DNA of 64,000 nt. Source: Nocardia vinacea (GTDB taxonomy: Bacteria > Actinomycetota > Actinomycetes > Mycobacteriales > Mycobacteriaceae). This document shows positions 1 to 8,970 of the stretch, piece after piece. The notes beneath the pieces are model-generated. The model saw nothing but the letters and a program-made list of their open reading frames with translations, was not told the origin of the DNA and did not search any database. Location of the stretch: assembly GCF_035920345.1 (NCBI RefSeq), contig NZ_CP109149.1, forward strand, positions 5,642,001-5,706,000, given 5' to 3'. Made by a program: the position numbers and the translations under genes. The number at the start of each line of letters is the position of its first letter. Positions within the stretch are counted from its first letter, which is position 1.

Positions 1-26
1 GTGATCACTTCCCTAGGATCGCAAAT

Positions 27-500
27 ATGAAGCAGCCGAACATCGCTCGCGCCGCGACAGTTCTGGCCGGAGCTGCAGTGGCCGCCGGAGTCCTCGGGGC
101 CGCCCCCGCCCAGGCCGCGACCGTTCAGTTCCCGCAGGTGCCGACGCTGGCGCACGGCGCCCTCTGCTGGACGACCATCCGCACCTGGGCCGACACCAGT
201 GCGCAGTGGCCGGGCCGGGCCGTTCTCAATGTGCGCGCGGATCCGGCGGTGGGGCTCGGACCCGGTGACTATCCGCTGGCTCCGCTGTGCGAGGTCCGCA
301 CCACCGTCGCGTGGCGCAATCTGAACACCGGCGCAACGGGCAGCTACGACAACAACGTGGTCACCGGCCTCTACGGCAGCATTCAGTACGCCCTGTTCCA
401 GGACACCGGTCCGGGACGCGTCGAGGTCACCGTCACCACCGACACCGCGAGCGTCCCCGCGCACGGGTGGTTCGACGTTCCCGGCGACCCGCCAGCCTGA
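27..500 (+). CDS. small secreted protein of unknown function
   Basis: The product is 157 aa. It begins with a Sec signal peptide: a basic start (MKQPNIARAA), an Ala/Val-rich core and a likely AxA cleavage near residue 30 (APAQA). The mature part has two cysteines (C47, C88) that could form one disulfide, and looks like a compact beta-rich extracytoplasmic domain ending in a Pro-rich tail. I recognise no family or catalytic motif. Only 26 bases of upstream sequence are visible and no clear ribosome binding site is seen, so the promoter lies outside the window. It is probably exported to the envelope or the medium; the function is unknown. Confidence 0.7.
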   Translation: MKQPNIARAATVLAGAAVAAGVLGAAPAQAATVQFPQVPTLAHGALCWTTIRTWADTSAQWPGRAVLNVRADPAVGLGPGDYPLAPLCEVRTTVAWRNLNTGATGSYDNNVVTGLYGSIQYALFQDTGPGRVEVTVTTDTASVPAHGWFDVPGDPPA

Positions 501-665
501 ATCGCGCCACGAGTTCGCTGCCTGCGGTAACCGTGTCTGCCGCACGGCGGCCTCATCTCGTGTTGCCTCGAACCGCAACAACTGATTTCGTAGATACATG
601 GGTAACTCATCGGGTACGCCCTGGAGCTGTGGCGCACCCAACCACCGGCCCGGACCGCAACTGCC

Positions 666-1580
666 GTGACTCCCGACGACCGGCAAAAGGCCCGGGGAGG
701 CGGGGGAGTATGGAAGACCGCGGTTGTGACGGGTGCCGCAACTGTATTGGCCGGTTCCGGCGCCGGGACCGCATGGTGGGCGACATATCGGCTGCTCATG
801 GCACAGGCCGGGGTCGCGCGCGGGGTCATCGGGCGCGATACCTCGAAACCGCCCGAGGCCGACGGCATCTACACCGCGGGCTGCCTCGCGCCGCAACCGT
901 GGCGCACCGGTCTGCCTGCCGACGTGCATCTGATGATCTTCGGCGATTCCACCGCGGCCGGGGTCGGCTGCGTATCACCCGAGGAAGTCCCCGGCGTGCG
1001 CATCGCCCGCGGCCTCGCCGAGGCCTCCGGACAGCGAATCCGGTTGAGTACCAAGGCCATATCCGGTGCGACCTCGAAGGGGCTGTCCGGACAGGTCGAC
1101 GCGATGTTCGTCGCCGGCCCCCCGCCGGATGCCGCGGTCATCTTCATCGGCGCCAACGATGTCACCAAGAAGCACTCCATCCGCGCCTCCGCGCACCGGC
1201 TGGCCGCCGCGGTGGCCCGCCTGCGCCGTGCCGACAGCATCGTGGTGGTCGGCACCTGTCCGAATCTCGGCACCGTCGTGGCAATTCCGCAGCCGCTGCG
1301 GACGGTGGTGCGTAACTGGAGCATCCGCTTGGCCCGGGCCCAATCGGTCGCGACCACGATGGCCGGTGGCATCCCGGTGGCAATGGGCGACCGGCTCGCC
1401 TCGGAGTTCCGTGCCGCACCCGAGCAGTTGTTCTCCGAAGACGGATTCCACCCCTCGGCGGCGGGTTACGAACTGGCGGCCACGCTGCTGCTCCCGGTCC
1501 TGATCGAGGCACTCGAGGAGGCGACCCCGGGTTCCCGCCCAACAGGACGCGACGTAGATTCGATCCGAACGCACAAGTAA
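666..1580 (+). CDS. SGNH/GDSL-family esterase, membrane-anchored
   Basis: A 304 aa protein with an N-terminal hydrophobic segment (about residues 17-45) that acts as signal or anchor, followed by an SGNH hydrolase domain. Block I is IFGDSTAAG with nucleophile S95, the G-x-N-D block is GAND at 162-165, and the C-terminal D-x-x-H is DGFH with D259 and H262, so the catalytic set is complete. It probably hydrolyses acyl esters at the outer membrane face. The start is GTG; a few downstream starts are possible. The thiolase follows 69 bp later on the same strand. The same pairing of an SGNH protein with a FadA-type thiolase is known in mycobacteria (Rv1075c next to fadA3), which supports the calls. 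Confidence 0.85.
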   Translation: MTPDDRQKARGGGGVWKTAVVTGAATVLAGSGAGTAWWATYRLLMAQAGVARGVIGRDTSKPPEADGIYTAGCLAPQPWRTGLPADVHLMIFGDSTAAGVGCVSPEEVPGVRIARGLAEASGQRIRLSTKAISGATSKGLSGQVDAMFVAGPPPDAAVIFIGANDVTKKHSIRASAHRLAAAVARLRRADSIVVVGTCPNLGTVVAIPQPLRTVVRNWSIRLARAQSVATTMAGGIPVAMGDRLASEFRAAPEQLFSEDGFHPSAAGYELAATLLLPVLIEALEEATPGSRPTGRDVDSIRTHK

Positions 1581-1649
1581 CAAACGGTTCGAAGACCGCG
1601 TTTCGGACACCGTCCCGGCGCACCCTGACCGTCCAACAAAGGAGTCCTC

Positions 1650-2870
1650 ATGCCCGAGGCCGTCATCGTTTCCTACGCTCGCTCGCCGATCGGCCGCGCC
1701 GGAAAGGGCTCGCTGGTGAGCATGCGGCCGGATGACCTCGCGGCCCAGATGGTCCGCGCGGCTCTGGACAAGGTTCCCGGCCTCGCCCCCACCCAGATCG
1801 ACGATCTGATCCTGGGCTGCGGCCAGCCCGCCGGTGAGGGCGGTTTCAACATGGCCCGCAATGTGGCCGTGCAACTCGGCTACGACACCCTGCCCGGCGT
1901 CACCCTGAACCGCTACTGCTCGTCCTCGCTGCAGACCACCCGGATGGCCTTCCACGCCATCAAGGCCGGTGAGGGCGACGTGTTCATCTCCGCCGGTGTC
2001 GAGACCGTGTCGCGGTTCCCGAAGGGCACCGCCGACGGCTGGCCGGACACCCACAACCCGGAGTTCGCCGAGGCCGAGGCCCGCACCGCCAAGCGCGCCG
2101 AAGGCGGCGCGGACCTGTGGACCGATCCGCGCGCCGCCGACATCCTGCCCGACGTCTACATCGCCATGGGCCAGACCGCCGAGAACGTCGCCCAGTACAC
2201 CGGCATCAGCCGTGAAGATCAGGACCATTGGGGCGTGCGCTCGCAGAACCGCGCCGAGGATGCCATCAAGGCCGGCTTCTTCGAACGGGAGATCACCCCG
2301 GTGACCCTGCCCGACGGCACCGTCGTCACCACCGACGACGGCCCGCGCGCCGGCACCACCTACGAGAAGATCTCGCAGCTCAAGCCGGTGTTCCGCCCGG
2401 ACGGCACCATTACCGCCGGTAACGCCTGTCCGCTCAACGACGGTGCGGCCGCGCTGGTCGTCATGAGCGACACCAAGGCCAAGGAGCTGGGCCTGACCCC
2501 GCTGGCGCGCATTGTCGCCACCGGCGTCTCGGGCCTGTCCCCCGAGATCATGGGCCTCGGCCCGATCGAGGCGGTTCGCAAGACCCTGAAGACCGCCAAG
2601 ATGACCATCGACGACCTCGACCTGTACGAGATCAACGAGGCATTCGCCGTCCAGGTCCTCGGTTCCGCCCGCGAGCTGAACATGGACCTCGACAAGCTGA
2701 ATGTGTCCGGTGGCGCCATCGCCCTCGGCCACCCGTTCGGCATGACCGGCGCCCGCATCACCGCCACCCTCATCAACAACCTCCAGACCCACGACAAGCA
2801 GTTCGGCCTGGAGACCATGTGCGTCGGCGGCGGCCAGGGCATGGCCATGGTCATCGAGCGCCTGAGCTAG
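1650..2870 (+). CDS. fadA: acetyl-CoA C-acetyltransferase (thiolase)
   Basis: A 406 aa thiolase, normal length for the family. It cleaves 3-ketoacyl-CoA with CoA, or condenses acetyl-CoA, in fatty-acid beta-oxidation in the cytoplasm. Visible active-site blocks are the acyl-accepting cysteine C90 in NRYCSSSL, the NEAF motif, H361 in GHPFGMTGAR and the general-base C391 in CVGGGQG. A clear ribosome binding site (AAAGGAG) lies a few bases before the ATG. The gene is followed by a strong hairpin at 2903-2946, so this transcription unit ends here. Paralogue assignment (fadA3-like) rests on the neighbouring esterase and is tentative. Confidence 0.93.
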   Translation: MPEAVIVSYARSPIGRAGKGSLVSMRPDDLAAQMVRAALDKVPGLAPTQIDDLILGCGQPAGEGGFNMARNVAVQLGYDTLPGVTLNRYCSSSLQTTRMAFHAIKAGEGDVFISAGVETVSRFPKGTADGWPDTHNPEFAEAEARTAKRAEGGADLWTDPRAADILPDVYIAMGQTAENVAQYTGISREDQDHWGVRSQNRAEDAIKAGFFEREITPVTLPDGTVVTTDDGPRAGTTYEKISQLKPVFRPDGTITAGNACPLNDGAAALVVMSDTKAKELGLTPLARIVATGVSGLSPEIMGLGPIEAVRKTLKTAKMTIDDLDLYEINEAFAVQVLGSARELNMDLDKLNVSGGAIALGHPFGMTGARITATLINNLQTHDKQFGLETMCVGGGQGMAMVIERLS

Positions 2871-2902
2871 TTTTCGCGCCCCTCGGGGCGACAAACGAAA
2901 TC

Positions 2903-2946
2903 CGTTGAACGGCTCCCCATCCGGCGCGATAGGGAGCCGTTCGACG
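2903..2946 (+). terminator. intrinsic terminator after the thiolase
   Basis: Arms CGTTGAACGGCTCCC and GGGAGCCGTTCGACG form a 15-bp stem with one G-T pair and a 14-nt loop, followed by TTTC. It begins 32 bp after the thiolase stop. Its arms share GAACGGCTCCC with the hairpin at 3423-3460. Confidence 0.8.
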
Positions 2947-3046
2947 TTTCATCGGTTGGGCTCCGCTCGCCGATGTCACACTCCCCACCCGGGCTCCGTC
3001 TACTCAGCGAATCACCAGCTGAACCCGTTCCGAAGGAGCCCATTCC

Positions 3047-3394
3047 ATGTACACCGCCTACGTCATCGTCACTGTTCTCGCCGCCGCGTGGGTCGGCTTC
3101 TCGGGCTTCTCGTTGCTGCGGCGGGCGAAGTTCGTCGTCGATCCGCTGGTCGAATACGGCGTGCCCGAATCGTGGTGGAACCTGCTCGGCCTGGCCAAGA
3201 CCGCGGGCGCGGTCGGACTCGTTGTCGGCCTTTGGATCCCGGTGATCGGATACGCCGCCGCGATCGGCGTCGTGCTGTACTTCACCGGCGCGGTCGTCAC
3301 CAATATCCGGGCCCGCGCCTACGGCCACATCCCGTTCCCGCTGCTGTACATGATCCCGGTCATCGTCGCCGCCGGTCTCGGCATCGCCGCCTGA
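3047..3394 (+). CDS. DoxX-like small membrane protein
   Basis: A 115 aa integral membrane protein with four predicted hydrophobic segments (about residues 3-23, 45-65, 66-85 and 95-113). Spacing and the early FSLLRRAKFVVDPLVEYG stretch resemble the DoxX-like family, small quinone- or redox-linked proteins whose exact reaction is usually unknown. An AAGGAGCC ribosome binding site precedes the ATG. The gene stands alone between two hairpins with the same stem sequence, so it is probably monocistronic with its promoter in the 100 bp after the first hairpin. Confidence 0.75.
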   Translation: MYTAYVIVTVLAAAWVGFSGFSLLRRAKFVVDPLVEYGVPESWWNLLGLAKTAGAVGLVVGLWIPVIGYAAAIGVVLYFTGAVVTNIRARAYGHIPFPLLYMIPVIVAAGLGIAA

Positions 3395-3422
3395 GCCCGA
3401 TGACGGTGCTAGGGGCACACGA

Positions 3423-3460
3423 AGAACGGCTCCCTACCCGAGCGGGAAGGGAGCCGTTCT
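3423..3460. terminator. bidirectional terminator between doxX-like gene and Bax-inhibitor gene
   Basis: A perfect inverted repeat with arms AGAACGGCTCCCT and AGGGAGCCGTTCT (13 bp) and a 12-nt loop lies between two convergent genes and can stop transcription in both directions. The core arms are the same as in the hairpin at 2903-2946. Confidence 0.8.
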
Positions 3461-3474
3461 CGGTAGCCGAATCA

Positions 3475-4320
3475 CTAGTCGTTGTTGAAGTAGCTCAGCA
3501 GGCGCAGGATTTCGATGTAGAGCCAGACCAGGGTGACGGTCAGGCCGAGGGCGACACCCCAGGCGGCCTTCTCCGGGGCCTGGGCGCGGATGAGCTGGTC
3601 GGCGGCGTCGAAGTCGAGCAGGAAGCTGAAGGCGGCGACCGCGATCACGACCAGGCTGAAGACGATGGCGAGGGGGCCGCCGTCACGCAGGCCGAGGCCG
3701 CCGTCGATGAAGAAGCCGGCGATCAGGTTGCCGACGATCAGGACCAAGATGCCGATCATCGCGCCGAAGATCATTCGGGTGAAGCGCGGGGTCACGCGGA
3801 TCGCGCCCGTCTTGTAGACCACGAGCATGCCCGCGAACACGCCGAAGGTGCCGAGCACCGCCTGCGCGATCATGGCACTGCCGCCGACGCCGCCGAATTC
3901 GATGTTGGTGAACATGAACGACAGCGCGCCGACGAACAGACCCTCGAAGACGGCGTACGAGAGCACGACAACCGGGTTGTCCATCTTTCTGGCGAAGGTC
4001 GCGACCAGCACCAGCACGAAGCCGATCAGACCACCGCCGATGACGAACAGCGGCGCCAGCGAGGTGTTCGCGTTGGTCAGGCCGTAGGAGATGATCGCCG
4101 ACAGCGCGAGCACACCGAGTGTGATGGCGGTCTTGGTGACCACATCGTCGATGGTCATGGCCCGGGTGGCCGGGGCCTGCTGATACTGGGGGTACTGCGG
4201 GTACTGGCCGTGCTGCTGGGTCATCTGGCCCGCGCCCGTCACCCCTGACCCGAAGTTGGCATAGCCACTGCCCTCTTGCCGAGGAAGTTGACGAAAAACC
4301 GGATTGCTAGTAGTGCGCAC
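3475..4320 (-). CDS. Bax inhibitor-1/YccA family membrane protein
   Basis: A 281 aa protein with a 50-residue hydrophilic N terminus rich in Gln, Tyr and Pro (QYPQYPQYQQ), then seven hydrophobic segments ending with the LWLYIEILRLLSYF block typical of this family. Members act as pH-sensitive ion (often calcium) leak channels; the role in actinobacteria is not settled. I chose the GTG at 4320 because the product then starts V-RTTSNPVFRQLP, the conserved N terminus of actinobacterial members, with GAAAGG just upstream; a longer frame upstream adds only low-complexity Arg-rich sequence. Confidence 0.88.
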   Translation of the reverse strand: MRTTSNPVFRQLPRQEGSGYANFGSGVTGAGQMTQQHGQYPQYPQYQQAPATRAMTIDDVVTKTAITLGVLALSAIISYGLTNANTSLAPLFVIGGGLIGFVLVLVATFARKMDNPVVVLSYAVFEGLFVGALSFMFTNIEFGGVGGSAMIAQAVLGTFGVFAGMLVVYKTGAIRVTPRFTRMIFGAMIGILVLIVGNLIAGFFIDGGLGLRDGGPLAIVFSLVVIAVAAFSFLLDFDAADQLIRAQAPEKAAWGVALGLTVTLVWLYIEILRLLSYFNND

Positions 4321-4478
4321 CGTTGATGCCTTTCTGGAGTCGTGGTCCACGTCGCCGTGGCCGTCAGTCCCGAGCCGTCTCATCCGAGCCGGTGTCCGAT
4401 ATCCAACTAGGTTGTCCAACGTGTATCGACCCGGCCGAGTTCCCGAGCGACCCTTCGGTACGGACAATTCGGACTCTA

Positions 4479-5627
4479 CTACCGCTGAACGTCGCGCAGC
4501 CCACGCACGGATCGCGTCACCGTGAATTTCCGATTGCGGCCGATCACCTCGGTCTGGCCGACCATCCGCTGGACCACGCCGCGATAGTTCAGATGCGAGT
4601 TGTAAACCGTCCACAGTTCACCGCCGGGACGCAGCACCCGACCGGTTTCAGCGAACATCTTGATCGCCGATCCGGTGTGCACGGCGGCGCCGACATGGAA
4701 CGGCGGATTGCAGAGCACCAGATCGGCGCTGTTGTCCGCGGCGGAGGACATGGCGTCGTCGCGCACCACGGTCACCCGATCGGCGACCTCGTTGACCACC
4801 GCGGTCGCCCGCGCCGACGCCACCGCGGCGGCCGACTGATCGGTGCCGACCACCCGGATGCCGGGCCGCGCCTTGGCCAGCGCGACCGCCAGAATGCCGG
4901 TGCCGCAACCGAGATCGATGGCATCGCGGGCATCGGGCTTCATCCACTTGAAGTGCTGCAACAGGAATCGGGTTCCGATATCCAATTTGGCGCCGGAGAA
5001 CGCCGCGCCGTGCGCGACCACGTCGATATCGATATCGTCGATCCGCTCATGCACCGGAAATGGCGGCGCGGCAACGGGTTTCGGCCCGCTCACCAATAGC
5101 GTGCGGGACTTCTGCCGGCCCCGGCTCGCGCGCACCTGCGAGAACGATTCGGCCAGTACATCGTTCATGGATTTGGTCAGATATTTGTCGCGCCCGCCCG
5201 CGAATACGGTCACCTCGGGATCCGCGTAGCGGGCGACGGCGTCGGCGACCTCGGTCAGTCCGGCGAGCATGCGCGGTAGTCGCAGCAGCACGACCTTGGC
5301 GTCGGCGAGCAATTCTTTGGAGAGCGCGTGTGCGGTATAGCGATCCGCGAGACCGAGCACGCGGGCATTGTTGGCCAACGCGAGTTCGCCGGTGAGCAGG
5401 TCCTGATGGACACGGATATCGCGCAGATCGTGTCCGGCGATCGCGCCGAGGGTGAGCGCGCCGTAGGCGTCGCCGATCACGGCGATCCGGCCGCTGCCTG
5501 CGGCATCGATGGCATCGGCGGCGACGTCGAGAATCAACCGGTCGGCGGCATCGACGGCGTAGAGGTTCAGCGCCTCCACATCCGGGTACCGCCGCAGCCG
5601 GCCAAGTACGTCCTCGACATCTCCCAC
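4479..5627 (-). CDS. class I SAM-dependent methyltransferase, RsmC/RlmG-like
   Basis: A 382 aa protein with two methyltransferase-fold halves, as in 16S and 23S rRNA guanine-N2 methyltransferases. The N-terminal half (1-185) is the degenerate domain. The C-terminal half carries the SAM-binding loop DLGCGTG at 238-244 and the catalytic NPPF at 307-310 followed by HVG, typical of N2-guanine methylation. It probably modifies rRNA in the cytoplasm; the exact base cannot be read from sequence. The start is GTG with GAGGT very close upstream, so a slightly downstream start is possible. It is divergent from the lipoprotein at 5756. Confidence 0.85.
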   Translation of the reverse strand: MGDVEDVLGRLRRYPDVEALNLYAVDAADRLILDVAADAIDAAGSGRIAVIGDAYGALTLGAIAGHDLRDIRVHQDLLTGELALANNARVLGLADRYTAHALSKELLADAKVVLLRLPRMLAGLTEVADAVARYADPEVTVFAGGRDKYLTKSMNDVLAESFSQVRASRGRQKSRTLLVSGPKPVAAPPFPVHERIDDIDIDVVAHGAAFSGAKLDIGTRFLLQHFKWMKPDARDAIDLGCGTGILAVALAKARPGIRVVGTDQSAAAVASARATAVVNEVADRVTVVRDDAMSSAADNSADLVLCNPPFHVGAAVHTGSAIKMFAETGRVLRPGGELWTVYNSHLNYRGVVQRMVGQTEVIGRNRKFTVTRSVRGLRDVQR

Positions 5628-5755
5628 ACCTCAAGTGTGCTAGATCGTTGCCGATGGATCGCGCCCACCCCGGCATGTCGGCGACACTCCGGTGCCGAAC
5701 ACCGGGTCATCGCAAATCCCCGACGGCGCGAGCCGCGACCAATACCATCAGCCAC

Positions 5756-6334
5756 ATGCGTAACAGGATGGTGCTGTTGGTCGCCGCCGCGGCGACGGTG
5801 CTCGTCGGCTGCGGCGACGGCGGGTCCAGCCCGAACACCACGACCACCGCGCCGACCCCGACCGGCACATTCACCGATGCGCCCGACACCGCACCGCACG
5901 ATGCGGGGCCCAAGCGCGGGACCCCGTCCAGCGACGCGGGCGTGACCGTGTCCGGCATCCGGATCGGGCACCACGCGGGCTTCGATCGCGTGGTCTACGA
6001 ACTCGGCGGTGCGGGCACGCCCGGCTGGATCGTGCAGTACACCGGGCAGGCCATCCAGGACGCCAGCGGCAAGGTAGTCGATGTCGCGGGCCGGTCGATT
6101 CTGGAGGTTCAGATCACCGGGTCGGCGTATCCGTTCGACAACGGCGTGACGCCGTATTCGGGTCCCGATCCGGCCACCGACCCCAGTGCGCCGGTAGTCG
6201 CGGGGGTGTATCGGAGCGGAGTTTTCGAGGGCACGACCCAATCGTTCATAGGGGTGAATACCGATCGCCCAGCCTTCGAGGTCAGCACCCTGACCAATCC
6301 CACCCGGCTGGTCATCGATATCGCGAATACCTAG
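5756..6334 (+). CDS. AMIN-like domain lipoprotein
   Basis: A 192 aa exported lipoprotein. The signal peptide ends in a lipobox LVGC with lipid-modified C19. A Thr/Pro/Asp-rich linker (about residues 22-60) leads to a single beta-rich domain with the features of the actinobacterial AMIN-like domain (FDRVVYEL early, RLVIDIANT at the end). Such domains are thought to bind cell-wall components; no catalytic residues are seen. I chose the ATG giving the compact lipoprotein signal rather than a longer upstream frame. It is divergent from the methyltransferase. Confidence 0.75.
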   Translation: MRNRMVLLVAAAATVLVGCGDGGSSPNTTTTAPTPTGTFTDAPDTAPHDAGPKRGTPSSDAGVTVSGIRIGHHAGFDRVVYELGGAGTPGWIVQYTGQAIQDASGKVVDVAGRSILEVQITGSAYPFDNGVTPYSGPDPATDPSAPVVAGVYRSGVFEGTTQSFIGVNTDRPAFEVSTLTNPTRLVIDIANT

Positions 6335-6397
6335 AAGGTGCCCAATACGGTCAGGGGGTATCGAAGGTCGCCGTGCGGCGCTCTCTAGAATGACGCT

Positions 6398-6802
6398 GTG
6401 GTCGAACCGCAGCCGTCTTCGCGCACCACCGGACTCGTCCGGGTGCTCGGCGTATTGGTGCTGCTCGCAGGCATTGTCGCCATGCACGCCGGAGTTTTCG
6501 CAGTCGCGCCCGCCGATGACCACCACGCGATGGCGACCATGGCACTGCCCGTCGACCACAACGCGGCCGCCGGACCGGACTGCACCTATGACGGTTGCGG
6601 CCACGCACACGGCGGCATGCACGCCTGCGTCTTCATCCTGACCGCCGGCGCGGTCGCCCTGATGCTCGTCCTGCTCTACTGGATCACCCTCGATCGACCG
6701 GGTGGCGGTATGTCGAAACCGCGCCAGTGGCGGCCGATACGCGAACGCGCACCACCGTGGACCGTGCCGTCCCTGGCCGAATTGTCGATTCTGCGGATCT
6801 GA
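6398..6802 (+). CDS. DUF6153-family small membrane protein
   Basis: A 134 aa protein with two hydrophobic segments (about residues 13-35 and 77-98) and between them a His/Cys/Met-containing loop (DDHHAMATM, CTYDGCGHAHGGMHAC) that looks suited to metal binding. Layout and loop resemble DUF6153 proteins, often found beside DUF305 copper-linked lipoproteins, and the next gene is exactly such a DUF305 protein 82 bp downstream. Start is GTG. A role in copper handling at the membrane is an inference from composition and neighbour. Confidence 0.65.
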   Translation: MVEPQPSSRTTGLVRVLGVLVLLAGIVAMHAGVFAVAPADDHHAMATMALPVDHNAAAGPDCTYDGCGHAHGGMHACVFILTAGAVALMLVLLYWITLDRPGGGMSKPRQWRPIRERAPPWTVPSLAELSILRI

Positions 6803-6884
6803 CAGACCCCACCGCGCCCGCAACCACGGACGCGGCTGCCGCCTGCCCAAAACCGTTCATTCGCAATTCCCCAGGAGCACAGAC

Positions 6885-7538
6885 ATGTTCATCACCCGTA
6901 GCCGTATCACCGTCGCCATTGCCGCAACGACCACCGCCGCAGCGCTTTTCGCCGGAGGTTGTAGCAATGACAACTCCATGCCCGGTATGGATCACGGCTC
7001 CTCGTCGGCGAGCTCCGGAAAGCCCGCTACCCGAAGCGATTTCAACGCCGCGGACGTGACCTTCCTGCAGACGATGTACCCGCACCACGCGCAGGCGGTC
7101 GAGATGGCCCGGCTGGTGCCGAGCCGCACCCAGAATGAGCAGGTGCGCGCGCTCGCCGCGGATATCGAGAAGGCGCAGTCACCGGAGATGGAGCAGATCA
7201 CCACATTGCTGGAGAGCTTCGGCAAGCCCGCGCCCACCAGCTCCGGCCATAGCGGGCACAACATGGAGATGACGACCACCATGAACATGCCCGGCATGAC
7301 CACAATGCCGGGCATGATGTCGAACGAGCAGATGAACGCGCTGGCAGCGGCCTCCGGTGCGGACTTCGACCGGCAGTGGTTGGAGCTGATGATCGAGCAC
7401 CACACCGGCGCGATCGCCATGTCGAACACCGAACTCGCCGGCGGCGTCAATCCGGACGCGAAGGCTCTCGCCACCGCCATCGTCGCCGCCCAGCAGGCCG
7501 AAATCGGCACCATGCGCGGGCTGCTCGGCCAGCGCTGA
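6885..7538 (+). CDS. DUF305 lipoprotein, Met/His-rich
   Basis: A 217 aa exported protein. The signal peptide ends at FAGGC (C26), a probable lipidation site. Two DUF305 repeats follow: FLQTMYPHHAQAVEMA in the first and MIEHHTGAIAMSN in the second, each with the paired histidines typical of the family. Between them and at the N terminus are Met- and His-rich stretches (SMPGMDHG, NMPGMTTMPGMM) suited to Cu(I) binding. DUF305 proteins are ferritin-like four-helix proteins often found in copper-stress loci. The ATG has CCAGGAG upstream. It probably forms an operon with the preceding DUF6153 gene. Confidence 0.85.
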   Translation: MFITRSRITVAIAATTTAAALFAGGCSNDNSMPGMDHGSSSASSGKPATRSDFNAADVTFLQTMYPHHAQAVEMARLVPSRTQNEQVRALAADIEKAQSPEMEQITTLLESFGKPAPTSSGHSGHNMEMTTTMNMPGMTTMPGMMSNEQMNALAAASGADFDRQWLELMIEHHTGAIAMSNTELAGGVNPDAKALATAIVAAQQAEIGTMRGLLGQR

Positions 7539-7758
7539 CACAGCGACGCGGAGCACACCGGGACAATCGCGTTCCGGTGCGCTCCGCACCGACCATGCGG
7601 TTCCTGACCAGTGCTTTTTCGGTCGTTCGATATCGGTTGGTCATCGATATCGGTTCGGTCGGCTGACGTCGACGGTTGCGAACAAGTACGGTCTTTACGT
7701 CCGGCTTCCTACGCGCCTCCAGCGGCCGGATGTTCGGAGGGGAGAGAGGGGAACCGAA

Positions 7759-8301
7759 ATGCGACGACTAGAGCGGACGGGCCTTGTCGCCGCGGCGGCA
7801 GCCACTGCGGTGGGTGTCCTGACCATCGGCGCGTGCTCGAAGCAGATCAACGGCAGCGCGCAGGTCAACCAGACCGAACTGGCCGCATACGCCTCCGAGG
7901 TCACGGCGTCGTCGGTGGCCGCGTCCTCCTCCCGCGCGGCGGCGGCCGAACGTGCGGCCGGGACCGCCTGCGACACGTTCACCAGCGCGAACAGCAGCTC
8001 GATCCGCACCTTCAACGACTACATCGACGCGAGCAACAACAAGGGCGTCAACGATCCGGAGACCAACGCCAAGGCCAATGACGCCGTCACCGCGCTGCGC
8101 AATAGCGCCCGGACCATCGACTCGAAGGTGACCTCCGACGTGCCGTTGGCCGTAGCCGGCCCGCTGCGCAGCTACCGCGACGACACCAACGCCCTGGCCG
8201 ACACCCTCGACCGGCGCGCGCCGACCGATACCCTCAATGTCGCGATCGATAAGTTCAACGCCACCAAGAACGTCGCCGAGGACGCGTGCAAAGCCTACTG
8301 A
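7759..8301 (+). CDS. lipoprotein of unknown function
   Basis: A 180 aa protein with a lipoprotein signal ending TIGAC (C26). The mature part is mostly helical, with Ala/Ser-rich sequence (VAASSSRAAAAERAAG) and a conserved-looking CDTF, and a second cysteine pair formed by the C-terminal CKAY. No enzymatic motif is seen. GGAGGGGAGAG just upstream gives a strong ribosome binding site. The 220 bp before it hold no gene. It ends 6 bp before the stop of the converging hydrolase remnant. Similar small helical lipoproteins are common in Nocardia and mycobacteria; the function is unknown. Confidence 0.65.
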   Translation: MRRLERTGLVAAAAATAVGVLTIGACSKQINGSAQVNQTELAAYASEVTASSVAASSSRAAAAERAAGTACDTFTSANSSSIRTFNDYIDASNNKGVNDPETNAKANDAVTALRNSARTIDSKVTSDVPLAVAGPLRSYRDDTNALADTLDRRAPTDTLNVAIDKFNATKNVAEDACKAY

Positions 8302-8307
8302 CGCAGT

Positions 8308-8970
8308 CTATTTCGCGTTCCCATCGGCACGGTTGAAGAACTCTTCGAGCAGTTCGTTGAACGGGGCACTGGTATCGGGCACCAGATGTCCCATACCGGG
8401 GCAGACGGCGCGCTCGGCGTCGGTGCGCTCGGCGAGTGCGTCACAGATCGCCTCGTAGACCGGTCGGTCACCGCCCGAGACGACCAGGATCGGGAAGGAG
8501 GCGGCGCGCAACGGGTCCAGCGGCGGCACCGCTTCGTCCGGCGGGCGCGCACCCTGGAGTTGCCGCATGCGGTCCAGTAGTACCTGCGGGATGGGGTCGG
8601 TGAGCGTTATCGGCACGCCCGCGACCGGGAGGAACCGCGCCAAACCGGCTTCCGGCGAGGCCGATGTGTCCTCGATGATGTCGCGCGTCACCTTACTCGT
8701 GGCATCAACTTCCGGATTGCCTTTCGCGACGGCGAACAGCGGCGGTTCGACGACGGTGAGCGATCGGATGTGCTCCGGGCGCAACGCGGCGGCGTACAGC
8801 GAGACCAGTCCGCCGTAGGAGAAGCCGACCAGGTGCACCGGCCGGCCCAGGAGCTGGTCGGCGACGAGCCGGGCTTCCGGTTCGAAATCCTGTCTGGCAG
8901 CGGGAGTTCCGCCGTGACCGGGCCGATCCGGGGCGAGCAGCGTCCACCGCTCGGCGAGCGGCTGTTGCCG
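8308..8970 (-). pseudogene. alpha/beta hydrolase, 5'-truncated
   Basis: The minus-strand frame reads as an alpha/beta hydrolase from RQQPLAERWTLLAPDRPGHG onward, with the nucleophile elbow GFSYGG, the C-terminal Asp region (PILVVSGGDRP) and the catalytic His in CPGMGHLVP. What is missing is the first 25-30 residues with the oxyanion HG motif: upstream of about 8970 homology stops, the frame has no start codon and runs into a stop at 9004. The first in-frame start is a GTG at 8838, inside the core fold just before the nucleophile. It therefore looks like the 3' part of a gene cut by a deletion. The sequence beyond the break belongs to a different gene on the other strand. Confidence 0.7.

Noticed and set aside
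975..2894. Long minus-strand open frame (639 codons) opposite the esterase and thiolase
   Set aside because: It is the antisense shadow of two well-supported genes in GC-rich DNA; the product is Gly/Asp/His-rich low-complexity sequence with no motif.
2905..4248. 447-codon plus-strand frame covering doxX-like and Bax-inhibitor genes
   Set aside because: Runs through both terminators and is Asp/Glu/Arg low-complexity; no start signal.
5567..6850. 427-codon minus-strand frame over the AMIN-like and DUF6153 genes
   Set aside because: Shadow of genes with signal peptides and known domains.
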